The notes: generated by a model from the sequence alone, not told the origin. A stretch of 64,000 nucleotides of DNA from Nematopogon swammerdamellus (GCA_946902875.1 OX336348.1:10565741-10629740); one strand, 5' to 3'. Positions 42,230-51,790 are shown, numbered from the stretch's first letter. Program-made: numbers and translations.

Positions 42230-43871
42230 TTAAGATGTCAGCTTGCGAACTAGGCCGGTGAGCAGATGTTGTTCAAACAGCTGATCGTTGATATTGAGGC
42301 AGTAGGCGCTAGTATTGGCGGGAATGTTACTTCTACATTCAAATTCCAACCGAATATCGACAGAGCCCGTTTTAATGACGTCATGTTGGCGAGAGCAATC
42401 GATGACGCATAGGGGTGCGATCGTTTTGAAGTGAGCCGGGTCGAGCAGAGGTTTCGGTGCGCTCGTTCCGTAAAAGGACGTTTGAAAATTAGCAAACGCC
42501 TCATAGAGAAGACAGTACTCATCGTTTGAAAAACCTATGGAAAATGAATCATAGGGATAATACTGCGAGTTTAGATAGAGTCTGACATTGGTTAAATTGC
42601 AGTGATCGAATGAGCTAATATCTTTATCCTTCACGTTTTTGCGTGCATTCTGAAGGCCGAGAATGACGTAGCGCGGTTTCTCCAGTTGAGACGCTGTCTT
42701 TATCGTCCACATGTGTTTATTGGTTACGAGTAGAGTCGGATACTCATACAGATCCCAGGTGCGAAACGTAATCGGTATTACAGTATTTTTTTCCATCATC
42801 TTTAAGACTTTCAGCTTATTCTTATCGGATACTCGAATGTGGGGCATACGCCACTGCACGCGGTTGATGAGTATTTTTATTTCTTTAGTAGCGTCCTTCA
42901 CCACTGCAGCGTTGAGATCTGTATTGCTTCGATTCATGATGAGCTCATGCTTAGCATTGAGGATTATCTTCTTATAGTTCTCGGCAAAGCCGAGAATATG
43001 CGATAGTGGCACGCAAACACTAAACGACTCGCTGACATCCTTCAATCCGCCCACGCTGAAACCGGCATTTTTAGCACACCGCGCCGTGTCGTCATTGTAG
43101 GAGATGAATGATTTCATTGTGCTCACGATGCCTACATTTTTATTTCTATCAATCTCAACTCCGTTTAGCTCGTAGCGCAAGTCTTGAAAGAGGAAGAGGA
43201 GGCCGTTGTTGACGAAACAGGCATCCTTCTCGATACGACCCTCAATGTAGAGGGAGCTCTGTGACGGTAGTAGATATAAATCCTGTTGATATACAGGGTG
43301 TTAAAACGGCGAGTACATTAATTTCACCAGCGCAATCCTCATGTTTTTCCTAGACAAAAAAGCAAACAAAGATTTTCTCTAAAGCGTCTAGTTTTCGAGA
43401 TATGAATTTTTGAAATGTATTTTTTCGTCTAGTGTAATTAAACGCGATGTTGCCGCTCCGCACCCTCCGCCTGCCGACCTCCAGTCCTCCAATCACAAAG
43501 CTAACCCCCGCCCCTCCCGCCAACACCTTCGTCTGAGGCGCTCACGTCTCACCCGCTCTTCCCCCCTCCGCGCCGCCCTGTTGTCATTAGATCATTTTTA
43601 CACTAAAATAATCAATTAGTTTGTATGAAAACTGTAACTTTTTATTTTAAAGGGAATTCATAAAAAAGTTATTTGACTTTTTTTGTTACTCTTGATCCCA
43701 ATAATCATTTCCTAAATTTAATGTACTCGCCGTTTTTACACCCTGTATAGATATACGAATCTCATCGTTGTTCTTGAAAGTGTCGTTGAATGGATTATAT
43801 GTGTGTATTTCAACACCCTCTATACTTTCGTCGTACGAGACGTTCTGCTCAATATTCAAGATGGCCTGCAT
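42230..43871 (-). pseudogene. Polinton major capsid protein (double jelly roll), split by a MITE
   Basis: The gene starts at ATG 43871, runs to 43746, is interrupted by a 451-bp MITE, and resumes from 43294 to 42230; coding total is about 395 codons. The sequence resembles the double-jelly-roll (hexon-like) capsid family of insect Polintons and adintoviruses: a Tyr-Glu-Leu-Asn-Gly-Val-Glu-Ile segment (near 43165), Phe-Arg-Thr-Trp-Asp-Leu-Tyr-Glu-Tyr-Pro (near 42745), Leu-Glu-Lys-Pro-Arg-Tyr-Val-Ile (near 42670) and Val-Ile-Asp-Cys-Ser-Arg-Gln (near 42390). It would form the capsid facets. Apart from the insertion (and possibly a one-base shift next to it) the frame is undamaged. Family recognition is from memory of conserved segments. 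Confidence 0.8.
43295..43745. mobile_element. Tc1/mariner-type MITE in the capsid gene
   Basis: Terminal inverted repeats of 28 bases (CAGGGTGTTAAAACGGCGAG... against its complement, 27 of 28 identical) are flanked by a TA duplication (43293-43294 and 43746-43747). The 451-bp element encodes nothing convincing. A TA target and CAGGG-type end fit the Tc1/mariner superfamily. Near-identical ends suggest a recent insertion. Confidence 0.93.
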
Positions 43872-44053
43872 ACTCGCAACCCCAGTGATTCCAAAAATTG
43901 AATATTCTCAGATGTCAGCGGTGGTGACGACCTTCCTCCCACTCTTACGTTCCTTCGCGTACTGACCTCTCTTCGAGATTGTTCGGTGATTTTATCGTTG
44001 ATTACGCAGCAGGCGACGTCATCTGACGTCATTCCACCTCCAAAGACAATCAT
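43856..44053 (-). CDS. Small basic Polinton ORF upstream of the capsid gene, 65 aa
   Basis: The ATG at 44053 opens 65 residues: an N-terminal Gly-rich part, an Arg-rich centre and a C-terminal Leu-Thr-Ser-Glu-Asn-Ile-Gln-Phe-Leu-Glu-Ser-Leu-Gly-Leu segment. Its start overlaps the TGA of the preceding gene in an ATGA, and its end overlaps the capsid ATG at 43871 by 16 bases, which argues for a real gene in a compact transcript. The function is unknown; a small basic capsid or core peptide is possible but unproven. Confidence 0.55.
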   Translation of the reverse strand: MIVFGGGMTSDDVACCVINDKITEQSRREVSTRRNVRVGGRSSPPLTSENIQFLESLGLRVCRPS

Positions 44054-45351
44054 ATTTTTTTAAAGTGTAAGCGAGCGGCGATATGTTCACCTCTAAAATT
44101 GACCAATACACCGTTCTCGGATGCGCACCTGAAACGAGCTAACAGTCTTCGCTTTCACCGGTAGGTATATTGGGTTATTGGGCACTTCCACAATCTGATA
44201 ACCCGTGATAGTACTGATAGTACCGTGTGGGGTCGGTACTTAAAAAGAATAGCCCCACTGCATCTCTCCCCGTCGCATGTCGTAAAAGTCCACTAAGGGA
44301 TAAGAAAATTCCCTTTGCCCCTCATGTAAATTTCTTATTGTGTGTTTATGTTAAATGTTTTTTGGAGCAATAAAGTACTTCTATCTATCTATCTATAAAA
44401 TTCGTCAGCCTCGGTAGCTCAGTGGCGCGGTTGGTTAGTCAACTGTTATTAAGCAACGCTGAGCGCGGTCAGTGATTGGATGGGTGACCGCTCGACCGTT
44501 GGAGGCTGACCGTGGTTCGGATTCCACGTTAAACTGTAGGTCCCTTCCCTTCTTACCTTACTAGGTGGTAGGGTTTATCCCGGCCGGGTTGGTACCACCG
44601 CACTGAACGAAACGTCGGTCGAAACGGCTATGTAAATAGTTCGTGTTTTCCGTCCAGTTTAGTGTAGCCAACATGAAATGAAGGGAAGCACTGACATGGC
44701 ACCTAGTTCACCCTGTGTTATGGGCTGACATCACGGATGTTGTAGGTGATGTAGCCAACCGTGTCAGGTTCCATAAAAAAAAAAAAAACCCGGCTGGTTG
44801 TCCGGCGAAAAGTCGTGAAGTACTCTCGATGGCGCGCCGTTGACGTAGGACCCTTCGATCAGATCGCATTCGACGCGCAGCGTGTTCACGGTGAGAATGT
44901 CGACTGGATTATCGGATATGTGTCTTTTATAGGGTGCCAGAATGCGACGTTCGAAGCCCATGAGGGAGCCTATGGAGTTCTCCCCATCAAAGTGTATTGC
45001 AAACGGCGCTCCCAATTCACATTTCATGGTGTTCTTATTCACCTCAATATCGAGGTGATAAACGGCGGCGGTTTCATTATTTCGGTTTTGTTCTCGCTCC
45101 ACCAACTCTTGTTGCAAATAGTGAAATATATCATTCAATTCGTACGAACCTTCAGGTATCTCAATCGTGCTAACGCGACCATCAATACTATAATGAAATA
45201 GATTATTCCTATAATCAACATTGGGAATAGAGTTGAATGACTTGAAATAGATAAGGGCGCACTGATATTCTCCATCGCTCAAATCGAGGTCGGGCAAGAA
45301 ACTGGCAGAGAGTGTTGGCTCTCGTCCGTTCAAAGTGACCGTCAAGGACAT
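44050..45351 (-). pseudogene. Polinton capsid-associated protein, split by SINE-type insertions
   Basis: The gene starts at ATG 45351 and runs to about 44790, then resumes from about 44203 to the TGA at 44050-44052, with one frame slip near 44100. About 240 codons remain. Conserved-looking features are Ser-Phe-Asn-Ser-Ile-Pro-Asn (near residue 40), a Gly-Ser-Tyr-Glu-Leu-Asn segment, Gly-Ser-Leu-Met-Gly-Phe-Glu (near 130) and, after the insertion, Val-Glu-Val-Pro-Asn-Asn followed by Tyr-Leu-Pro-Val. This protein regularly neighbours the capsid gene in insect Polintons and is plausibly a penton-like or other minor capsid component; that role is inference. A TATATA box lies about 35 bases upstream of the ATG. 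Confidence 0.65.
44203..44788 (+). mobile_element. Insertion of X-module and tRNA/5S-like SINE in the capsid-associated gene
   Basis: 44225-44398 is an X-module (GTGTGGGG..CGGTACTT, GTCGTAAAAG) ending in a (TATC)n tail. 44408-44788 is a full SINE with A-box-like TAGCTCAGTGGCGCGGTTGG, a 5S rRNA-like segment (44448-44500), B-box-like GGTTCGGATTCC in a CGTGG/CCACG stem, a body and 14 A. Host coding is continuous on both sides. AACCCG occurs at both borders and may be the target duplication. Confidence 0.8.
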
Positions 45352-45376
45352 TATGAATGATGCAGGAGTAGTGGAG

Positions 45377-45395
45377 GGGAATATATAAAAGACAT
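45377..45395 (-). promoter_or_regulatory. TATA box ahead of the capsid-associated gene
   Basis: On the minus strand CTTTTATATATTCCC lies about 35 bases before the ATG at 45351 and just after the protease stop (45406), the spacing of a TATA-driven short leader. Confidence 0.45.
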
Positions 45396-45405
45396 GTAGC
45401 CACTG

Positions 45406-45753
45406 TCAACGACGACGTTTATTGAAATATTTCCCATTAAATTCACATAAAAATTTTAAAGATAAATGTCCGCAGATTATGGTGTTGTAGGATTGGTATT
45501 TTGTATAATTATACTTTATTGCGACTCCCCTCATGTAGTCGAGAAACTCCAGCGGCGGCCTCAAATCACCAAAGCTATCGAAGTATTCGCAGACATCACC
45601 CCGTCTACCGTAGGCCACCGAGTGTGTTCCAGCGCCAGAATCATCATCCAGGTTAATGACTCCTATCTCGCCGCGGGGGTTGGGACCCGATTCGGGCAAA
45701 CCATCACGCATGAAGACACCTCTAAAGTGTGACGTCATCTTCTTTCTTCGCAC
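45406..45753 (-). CDS. Adenain-like cysteine protease (Polinton PRO)
   Basis: This is the maturation protease that would process capsid precursors. The catalytic residues can be seen: His in Gly-Thr-His-Ser-Val (near 45615), Asp in Tyr-Phe-Asp-Ser-Phe-Gly (near 45580) and Cys in Cys-Gly-His-Leu (near 45472), in the order His-Asp-Cys of the adenovirus protease clan. The core is undamaged. The nearest ATG in frame is at 45726 and gives about 107 residues, shorter than the usual 150-200. The frame is open upstream for about 25 more codons without an ATG, ending at a stop overlapping the previous gene, so the start codon may have been lost. Confidence 0.85.
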   Translation of the reverse strand: MRRKKMTSHFRGVFMRDGLPESGPNPRGEIGVINLDDDSGAGTHSVAYGRRGDVCEYFDSFGDLRPPLEFLDYMRGVAIKYNYTKYQSYNTIICGHLSLKFLCEFNGKYFNKRRR

Positions 45754-45806
45754 GTAGTCTTCGATGTCTGCATTGGTGAGAGCGCGATTCGGAAGGGAGT
45801 CATCAA

Positions 45807-46559
45807 TTAGTTTATTGACTTAGTGGGCGGTGAGAGATAAAGACCCCACCCTTTTTTATACGGTTTTATATGGATTCCGTTTCCGACAGCTCTGGGAGTT
45901 GATGATTTGTTGGTGAAGAAGTCGTAGATATTCTTAATCGCGGTCGTGATGCCTCCCGCCGCGCCGAGGGCCGATAGTATCGGAAGTAGGGGGAGGAAGC
46001 CTCCGCGTTTTGTAGGTAAAGGTATGATGCGGGGCAGTCTCTTCAAGCGTCTCCCCCTCTGCGCATGATTGACGGCTCGTTTGCCCACTTGAGTCAGAGT
46101 GCTCTGCTTCATACACCCGCCTCTTTTCGCGTGTCTCTTTATGCCTCTACGAGCGGCCTTCACCAGCTCGCGGAAACCGATCGGCGGTTTCAAACCCATA
46201 CCCATTCTCACTTTTTGCCGCATGATTTTATCCACTAGGTATGAGGCAGCGCGTTCGCCGAGGCTGTTGGGGGCGTTCGAGTGAGCGGCGTCTGCTAGAG
46301 CAATATCGGCTTTATGTCGTTCACCCAAGTCGTTGGTTAGCGCGTAGGCGATATCGTGACGTCTGCAAGCCTCGTCCAAATTATTTACACCCTTATCGCC
46401 ACGTAACAGTCTCCGGCGTAGTCGTGTGCCAGGTCCGCAGTAATTGTAGCCGGGCAGATGAAGTTCGAATGGTAATTTATTTATTAGTGCGTTGACGATA
46501 CCTCCACCTCTATGCGGTTTACCTTTGTGAATGTGAGGTGGGCGGTGATAGTCGAGCAT
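45807..46559 (-). CDS. Phospholipase A2-like / minor capsid fusion protein, 250 aa
   Basis: Residues about 30-80 form a viral phospholipase A2 domain: a calcium-loop motif Tyr-Cys-Gly-Pro-Gly-Thr (near 46430-46447) and a catalytic Arg-Arg-His-Asp-Ile-Ala-Tyr (near 46342-46365). Basic stretches and a Gly-Gly-Phe-Leu-Pro-Leu-Leu-Pro-Ile-Leu hydrophobic segment (about residues 185-215) follow, as in pVI/pX-type minor capsid proteins that lyse membranes. In parvoviruses and adintoviruses such domains help particles leave endosomes. The frame is intact. Its start overlaps the preceding small gene by about 40 bases. The role is inferred from motifs. Confidence 0.85.
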   Translation of the reverse strand: MLDYHRPPHIHKGKPHRGGGIVNALINKLPFELHLPGYNYCGPGTRLRRRLLRGDKGVNNLDEACRRHDIAYALTNDLGERHKADIALADAAHSNAPNSLGERAASYLVDKIMRQKVRMGMGLKPPIGFRELVKAARRGIKRHAKRGGCMKQSTLTQVGKRAVNHAQRGRRLKRLPRIIPLPTKRGGFLPLLPILSALGAAGGITTAIKNIYDFFTNKSSTPRAVGNGIHIKPYKKGWGLYLSPPTKSIN

Positions 46560-46821
46560 TATATTTGCAGTAGGTGCAGCGCTTCCTCACCGGCGGTCTC
46601 CCGTCTATTTGCGTGTCGCCCGAGTTGAAAAACTCTGCATGCTCCCAACACGTGAAGTGCTGCTGAACTTCCGGATCGTTGGCGAGACGCGGCGGCAGTT
46701 GCTCCTTAATGTCCTCTATGTCCCCGCCGAAACAGTTTATTAAAATCTTTTTACTGATGCACGCCAACTCGTCGGGTGTCAGATCGCGAATTGTGAAATT
46801 TACGTTGGCCGGATATGCCAT
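46519..46821 (-). CDS. Small Cys-containing Polinton protein, 100 aa
   Basis: The ATG at 46821 is chosen because an earlier in-frame start would be a GTG. The protein has an acidic helical middle, a Cys-Trp-Glu-His segment near residue 65 and a Cys-Thr-Tyr-Cys pair near residue 88, so a small zinc-binding fold is possible. It is the first gene of the leftward block and overlaps the phospholipase gene. I do not recognise a family. Confidence 0.6.
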   Translation of the reverse strand: MAYPANVNFTIRDLTPDELACISKKILINCFGGDIEDIKEQLPPRLANDPEVQQHFTCWEHAEFFNSGDTQIDGRPPVRKRCTYCKYNARLSPPTSHSQR

Positions 46822-46916
46822 GATTACACACGTGTACACACTTCAACTCTCCCCAATGAAGTGAGATGCACACTATATATTGGTATAAATAAATATAAAT
46901 ATTATCAGTCATCGCG
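46822..46916. promoter_or_regulatory. Divergent promoter region of the Polinton
   Basis: The 95 bases between the leftward ATG (46821) and the rightward ATG (46917) contain ATATATTGG and TATAAATAAATATAAATA, usable as TATA elements in both directions, and a TCAGTC initiator-like site at 46906-46911. All downstream genes point away from it on either side. Confidence 0.6.
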
Positions 46917-47627
46917 ATGAAGGTGATAAGGCAAGACATACATTTACAAATTAGAGATTTAAAAGTTGACGCAGCAGACGATGACGGGAGCCGTGCGAAA
47001 AAACACGGTGATTTATTCCCAAACTGTGTTCGAGCACTCATATGCGGCCCCTCCAACTGTGGCAAAACAAACGTGATGTTGTCGCTTTTAATCGAGGCGA
47101 ACGGTTTAAAATTTTTAAATATTTATCTGTATTCGAAGACGGCGCAACAGCCCAAATATGAATTTCTTCGTCGAATAGTCTCTCGCATACCTAAATTAAA
47201 TTTCCACATTTTCAACGAGAACACCGAGGTCATTCCGCCAAACGAGGCGGCGACGGATAGTGTTATTATTTTCGATGATGTGGCGTGTGAAAAACAGAAT
47301 AATATGCGTGATTACTTTGCAATGGGGCGCCACCGAAATATCGACTGTTTTTATCAATGTCAAATTTACTCCAGGATACCCAAACAGCTCGTGCGTGACA
47401 ACGCCAATATGATTGTACTCTTCCGGCAGGATGACATGAATCTAAGACATGCGTACGATGATCACGTCACCACCGACATGTCGTGGGAGAGTTTCCGTCA
47501 TATTTGCGGCCAATGCTGGAGTGATAAACACGGTTTCCTAGTCATCGATAAGGAGAGTGATATGACTAAGGGGCGCTACCGACAAGGTTTCGACGCGTTC
47601 ATAGTGCAGACAGCTCCAATCAGCTGA
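46917..47627 (+). CDS. Polinton packaging ATPase (FtsK/HerA, A32-like)
   Basis: This ATPase would pump the genome into the capsid. A Walker A motif, Gly-Pro-Ser-Asn-Cys-Gly-Lys-Thr, is at 47045-47068, and a Walker B motif, Ser-Val-Ile-Ile-Phe-Asp-Asp-Val, at 47260-47283. A Gln-Cys-Gln-Ile-Tyr-Ser-like segment follows (near 47355), resembling the sensor region of A32-type ATPases. The length (236 residues) is normal for Polinton ATPases, the ATG is clear, and the frame has no break. It is the first gene of the rightward block. Confidence 0.9.
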   Translation: MKVIRQDIHLQIRDLKVDAADDDGSRAKKHGDLFPNCVRALICGPSNCGKTNVMLSLLIEANGLKFLNIYLYSKTAQQPKYEFLRRIVSRIPKLNFHIFNENTEVIPPNEAATDSVIIFDDVACEKQNNMRDYFAMGRHRNIDCFYQCQIYSRIPKQLVRDNANMIVLFRQDDMNLRHAYDDHVTTDMSWESFRHICGQCWSDKHGFLVIDKESDMTKGRYRQGFDAFIVQTAPIS

Positions 47628-47765
47628 TAGAGATGGATACCAGCCTGATGACGCAACACCTTACAGCCTGATGCAAGCTCTCGCGGAAGTGACCTGATGA
47701 TAAAGCAGTGATATTGCGTTATACAATCAGTTCACATCTGACGCTTCTCCGATTAACACGTCACC

Positions 47766-48991
47766 ATGCCGGTTGATAAAGAGCTCAAGCGTAAGCTTAT
47801 TGCGAGTATCGATTCCGTCAAGAAAAAGTGCAAAGCTCTACAATCGGATAAATTATCTCACGATCGGCTGCTGCAGAGTACATTCGAGCCGATCACCGCC
47901 CCACTTCACGAAATCAGAGAAAACCTAAAACACTCTACATCGCACATTAAATCCGAGTCGCAGCGTCCATCATCGCGGCCGCCGAAAGAGTACGATGACG
48001 CTGGAGCCCCCGCTGGCGCCCCCGCTGCCGCTGCCGCCTCGACGCCGAAGAGTAAAAAAAAATTCTATTCTTCACCCCCTCGACGGAGGAGAGATTTGAA
48101 GACGCCGCCGCAGATGATGACGACGACGATGGGGGGTGGGGTGATAAAGGGGGGTACGTGTCGAGCAAGAAGGCAGCGCATCGTACGACACATCCGTCCC
48201 CCTCCCGCTTTCTCACGCCGCAGGGTGAATTGACCGGTTGGGCCGTTAAGGTGGCATCATCCACACCGAAACGCAAGACTTCGGAGAGTATTTTGAGAGA
48301 TGTACTATCTGCATCACATCATCTACGCGACGAAGACGGGGGCGGCGGCAGCGATGCCGATACGATCAGGGAAATATTATCATCGCCCGGAGGCGAATCA
48401 ATTCTCAATAAATCAATACCTCCCGAAATGACCTTACTAACGTCGAATTATATAGTGGAGTTTATGAGGGGTATGACAAAAGTACCATTCGGAGCGCGCC
48501 TGCAAGATAACAAATTATACATCAGGAGTGCACCGCTTAAATTTCACAATGACGAAATTTATATAGGAAACACCCCCTATCGCATCACACCCGGAATGAT
48601 GGAATTGATTTTTCGGAAGGACCCCGACGCGAAACTCGTTCAAGAGGGCGATATGAGTGAGTTTGCAAAGATTATGCGCGATACTAATCTTCATAGACGT
48701 GATTTCACCCGCATGGGACAGGTGCAGGGTGGGCGTTCGTATAAATATAAACATTTAATTTCGAGAATGTTGGACGCGGCGACGTGCACTCATGAGGGCG
48801 AAGGACTCTACAAGCGCTACAACTCACCCACTGATTACGTGTACTGGGACGACGCCAATGAATTGGTTGATCGACTGAGGCTTCTTATCGCATCTCGCTC
48901 GAGCGGCCATAGCGGGCATGATAACGAAATAATATCCATTTTAGAAGAACTTCACGAGGCGGGAATAATTGAAAGTATGGACAGTATATAA
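47766..48991 (+). pseudogene. DUF8207-like Polinton protein, one frameshift
   Basis: The ATG at 47766 opens an N-terminal part with a Lys-rich helix and a long Pro/Ala/Gly/Ser low-complexity stretch. The frame slips near 48160-48230 and continues to the TAA at 48989-48991. The C-terminal 180 residues contain Val-Pro-Phe-Gly-Ala-Arg-Leu (near 48480), Ile-Tyr-Ile-Gly-Asn-Thr-Pro-Tyr (near 48560) and Tyr-Val-Tyr-Trp-Asp-Asp-Ala-Asn-Glu-Leu-Val-Asp-Arg-Leu (near 48835-48875), conserved in a family of uncharacterised proteins accompanying insect Polintons. Function is unknown. Its stop codon lies inside a TATATAAG element that may drive the next gene. Confidence 0.7.
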
Positions 48992-48992
48992 G
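48984..48992 (+). promoter_or_regulatory. TATA box overlapping the DUF8207 stop codon
   Basis: TATATAAGC overlaps the terminal codons and TAA of the preceding gene and precedes the next ATG (49027) by about 35 bases, with a CAGTCTG initiator-like site between. The same spacing is seen before 45351. Confidence 0.5.
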
Positions 48993-49026
48993 CAGTCTGT
49001 TTTCACAAGCTTCCATCACTTTCACA

Positions 49027-49607
49027 ATGACGCTGAATAAGTTCGGCGAATACCTGGAGCGACGCGGATGTAATGTTAGAGAGTACTTTATCGTTTTGAA
49101 TCGAGGAAAAACTATTTATTTCAAGACGAGAAGATTGAGCGGCGTCTTGCCCCCATCGACAGCTCCGACTTTGTAACCAAGGAATATCTGGATAAACGTT
49201 TAGAAAAAATATTCCCACCGCCACCGCCTTCGTCGCTCACTCCACCACCGCCACCTCCCTCACCGCAGACGGTGAAGAAGCCGATAGAATCGCATAAATC
49301 CACTACGGCGGTGGTAAAGAAGGCTGCACCATCTCATCAACCGACGAAGTCGGTGGCGCCGTAGATTGTGGTGAAGACGAAGACGTTAGAATCGAATATG
49401 TTACATAAAACCACTCCGGCGGTAAAGATGCCACTGACGAAGCCGATAGAATCCAATATGTTGGATAAAAAATCTTCTCCTACACCTCAGCGGAAGTCGA
49501 TTGAATCCAATATGTTACATAAAAGACCGCGAGATTCTCAATCTTCTACCACTCCGCCGTCGGCAAAGGTGGCGAACACGCGGCGGGATGCAACCCCGAA
49601 GGAATAA
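49027..49607 (+). pseudogene. Coiled-coil and proline-rich Polinton protein (frameshifted)
   Basis: The ATG at 49027 opens Met-Thr-Leu-Asn-Lys-Phe-Gly, but the frame must shift near 49120 to continue into a helical Asp-Ser-Ser-Asp-Phe-Val-Thr-Lys-Glu-Tyr-Leu segment, a run of prolines (49210-49265) and a Ser/Thr/Lys tail. One in-frame TAG at 49363-49365 precedes three copies of an Ile/Leu-Glu-Ser-Asn-Met-Leu-His/Asp-Lys motif (49389, 49453, 49501). The stop TAA overlaps the ATG of the integrase (TAATG). I do not recognise a family; a scaffold or fibre-like role is speculation. Confidence 0.5.
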
Positions 49608-50369
49608 TGAGTAAGCTGCAAGTGGTGCGTGAAATACATCGACAAGCACGAAGAAACTTTCCGAGACGACGTTTTATACAGCGCGGTTTCGATGACACCT
49701 GGCAGATTGATCTCATCGATCTTCAAAACTACTCTCATGTCAACAAAGGCTATAAATATATCCTCGTGTGTATAGACACATTTTCAAAATATTTCTGGTT
49801 AGCGCCACTGAAGAGTAAGACGGCCAGAGAAGTGAGCGATGCTATGAAATCAATTCTACTTGAAGGAGCACCTCGGCGACGACCTAAAATATACAATCTG
49901 ACGCCGGCACCGAATTTTATAATAAACACTTCGACTCTCTCATGAAGCGTTACGATATAAAACATTACTCAACATACAGCACGATGAAAGCATCGATCGC
50001 CGAACGTGTGATAAGAACTGTGAAGACATGGCTATGGCAACATTTCTCCTTTACGGGCTCCCATAATTGGATTAAGAATTTGAAATCGCTCACGGAGCGT
50101 TACAATGGTAAATACCATCGCATTATAAAAATGCCTCCATCACAGGTTAATTCATCGAATGCCCACACTCTTCTCTCCACGGTGTACAGTCACCTTAAAA
50201 TAACTGCATCCAGAAAATTTCGCGTCGGAGACTATGTGAGGATAAGTAAACATAAGACTGTATTCACTAAGGGCTACGCGGCCAATTGGACGACGGAGGT
50301 GTTTAAGGTTTATAAAATACAGAATACTCTTCCCGCAACGTACATACTGCAGGATGAGGGTGGGGATGT

Positions 50370-50373
50370 AATT
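50370..50373. repeat. AATT target-site duplication, left copy
   Basis: AATT borders the inserted transposon on the left and recurs at 52417-52420; with one copy the integrase frame is continuous. Confidence 0.8.
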
Positions 50374-51214
50374 CTGTGGAAATTTGGCATAAGCTGACAT
50401 GTTACTTTTGTGCATTTTTGACTACAAGCAATATAAACTTTGCAGTGGTACTAAAATAAGGTTTGCATGGATATCCAACAATATTTTTAATGTGAGTTAA
50501 TAAATTATCTGAGAATACAAGGAAAGTCTTGTTTTTATAAAAAGTTTTCTAGGATTTTGAAGAAATTATTTTAAATTACATGTCATGTAATGCCATATAT
50601 AAAGAAGTAAAATTTATGTGACATGTCATTAAATAAGTGCGACTTGTTCTTTTCTGCCATTTAAAGTATTTTACTTCACGTTACATTATCAAGGATACAC
50701 ATAGTGAGGTAGTATCGGTCAACTAAGACTTTATTCAAGTTTTAACATTAATAAAACGAAATCGTTTATGAAATAAAGGAAATTTAATAATTTTATTAGA
50801 AAAACCCTACACAAAATGTAATCAACAATCTCGGTAAATTATACAAATGGCACTTTACTGACAATATTTACGATTCATCGTCCGAAAATTCTGCCTGGTC
50901 ACCAGCCAGTGACGCAGTAGCACTCGTCGTTAAGGATTTGTAAAAATCATGGTATACGGGATCAATTAATGGCAAAATAGATAGTAAATCTTTTTTTTTT
51001 ATTGGGATTGATAGCCATTGGACCTATTCGCATATGTGGAACCGCAATTTGCCCAGGGGGCGCCTTTTGTTCTTCCTCCAGTCCATAGTTTGAAGGTGGA
51101 AGGTCATACTTCAGAGGTGGTCCTATATAAATTTTATCGAAATTGATTCAGCGGTTTTTGAAAAATCAACAAAATACTATCGTGTGTCAGCAAAACTTTG
51201 TGATGTGGAGTTTT

Positions 51215-51790
51215 TCAGCAATTTGCAGTTTGACACATGGCGAATAATTCTGCACCACTTCAACCGATTTCGATTATTTGATTTGGATTATTCTTTTTTA
51301 TGTAATATTACTAAAAATAATGAAATAAAAACTGTTTTAAAAAATATAAAACCGACTTAAAAAAAAAAACTAGAACTAAAAGTATTAAATACCTAATATT
51401 TCGAAATTTTCTCTGTCATCGTATTGAAATACATGAATCGATATTGTGATACATATTCGGACCCTTGTTTCATGAATATTCTAAATTTGAAATCTTTTCC
51501 GACCGACCAGATGCGCTTAATATATTATGGTACGAGTACCATCGAGCTGGTCTGATGATGGAGACGGAAGGTGGCCATAAGAACTCCTAAACTACACATG
51601 ATAAACCCATCGTATTTGGGCTCGTTGCATTTGTCTTCACGAGCAATTACTTTAGGCCTAGGTGGTGTACAGGTTATTCTTTTTTTGGATGTTTGTTACG
51701 CGATTACTCCGTCAATTGAGGGCTGATTTTGAAAATTCTTTTTTTATTGAAAGGGGATTACCCTGAGGTGGTTCCATTTAAATTTGGTCA
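51215..51790 (-). repeat. Dispersed repeat, inverted copy of 38580-39120
   Basis: CGAATCGATATTG, ATACATATTCGGACCCTTGT and GCCATAAGAACTCCTAAAC are the reverse complement of the copy at 38760-38970. It is nested inside the DNA transposon. Confidence 0.75.

Noticed and set aside
44408..44540. A genuine tRNA or 5S rRNA gene
   Set aside because: The A-box, 5S-like segment and B-box are embedded in a poly(A)-tailed repeat present in several copies, so it is a SINE head; no complete cloverleaf or full 5S sequence is present.
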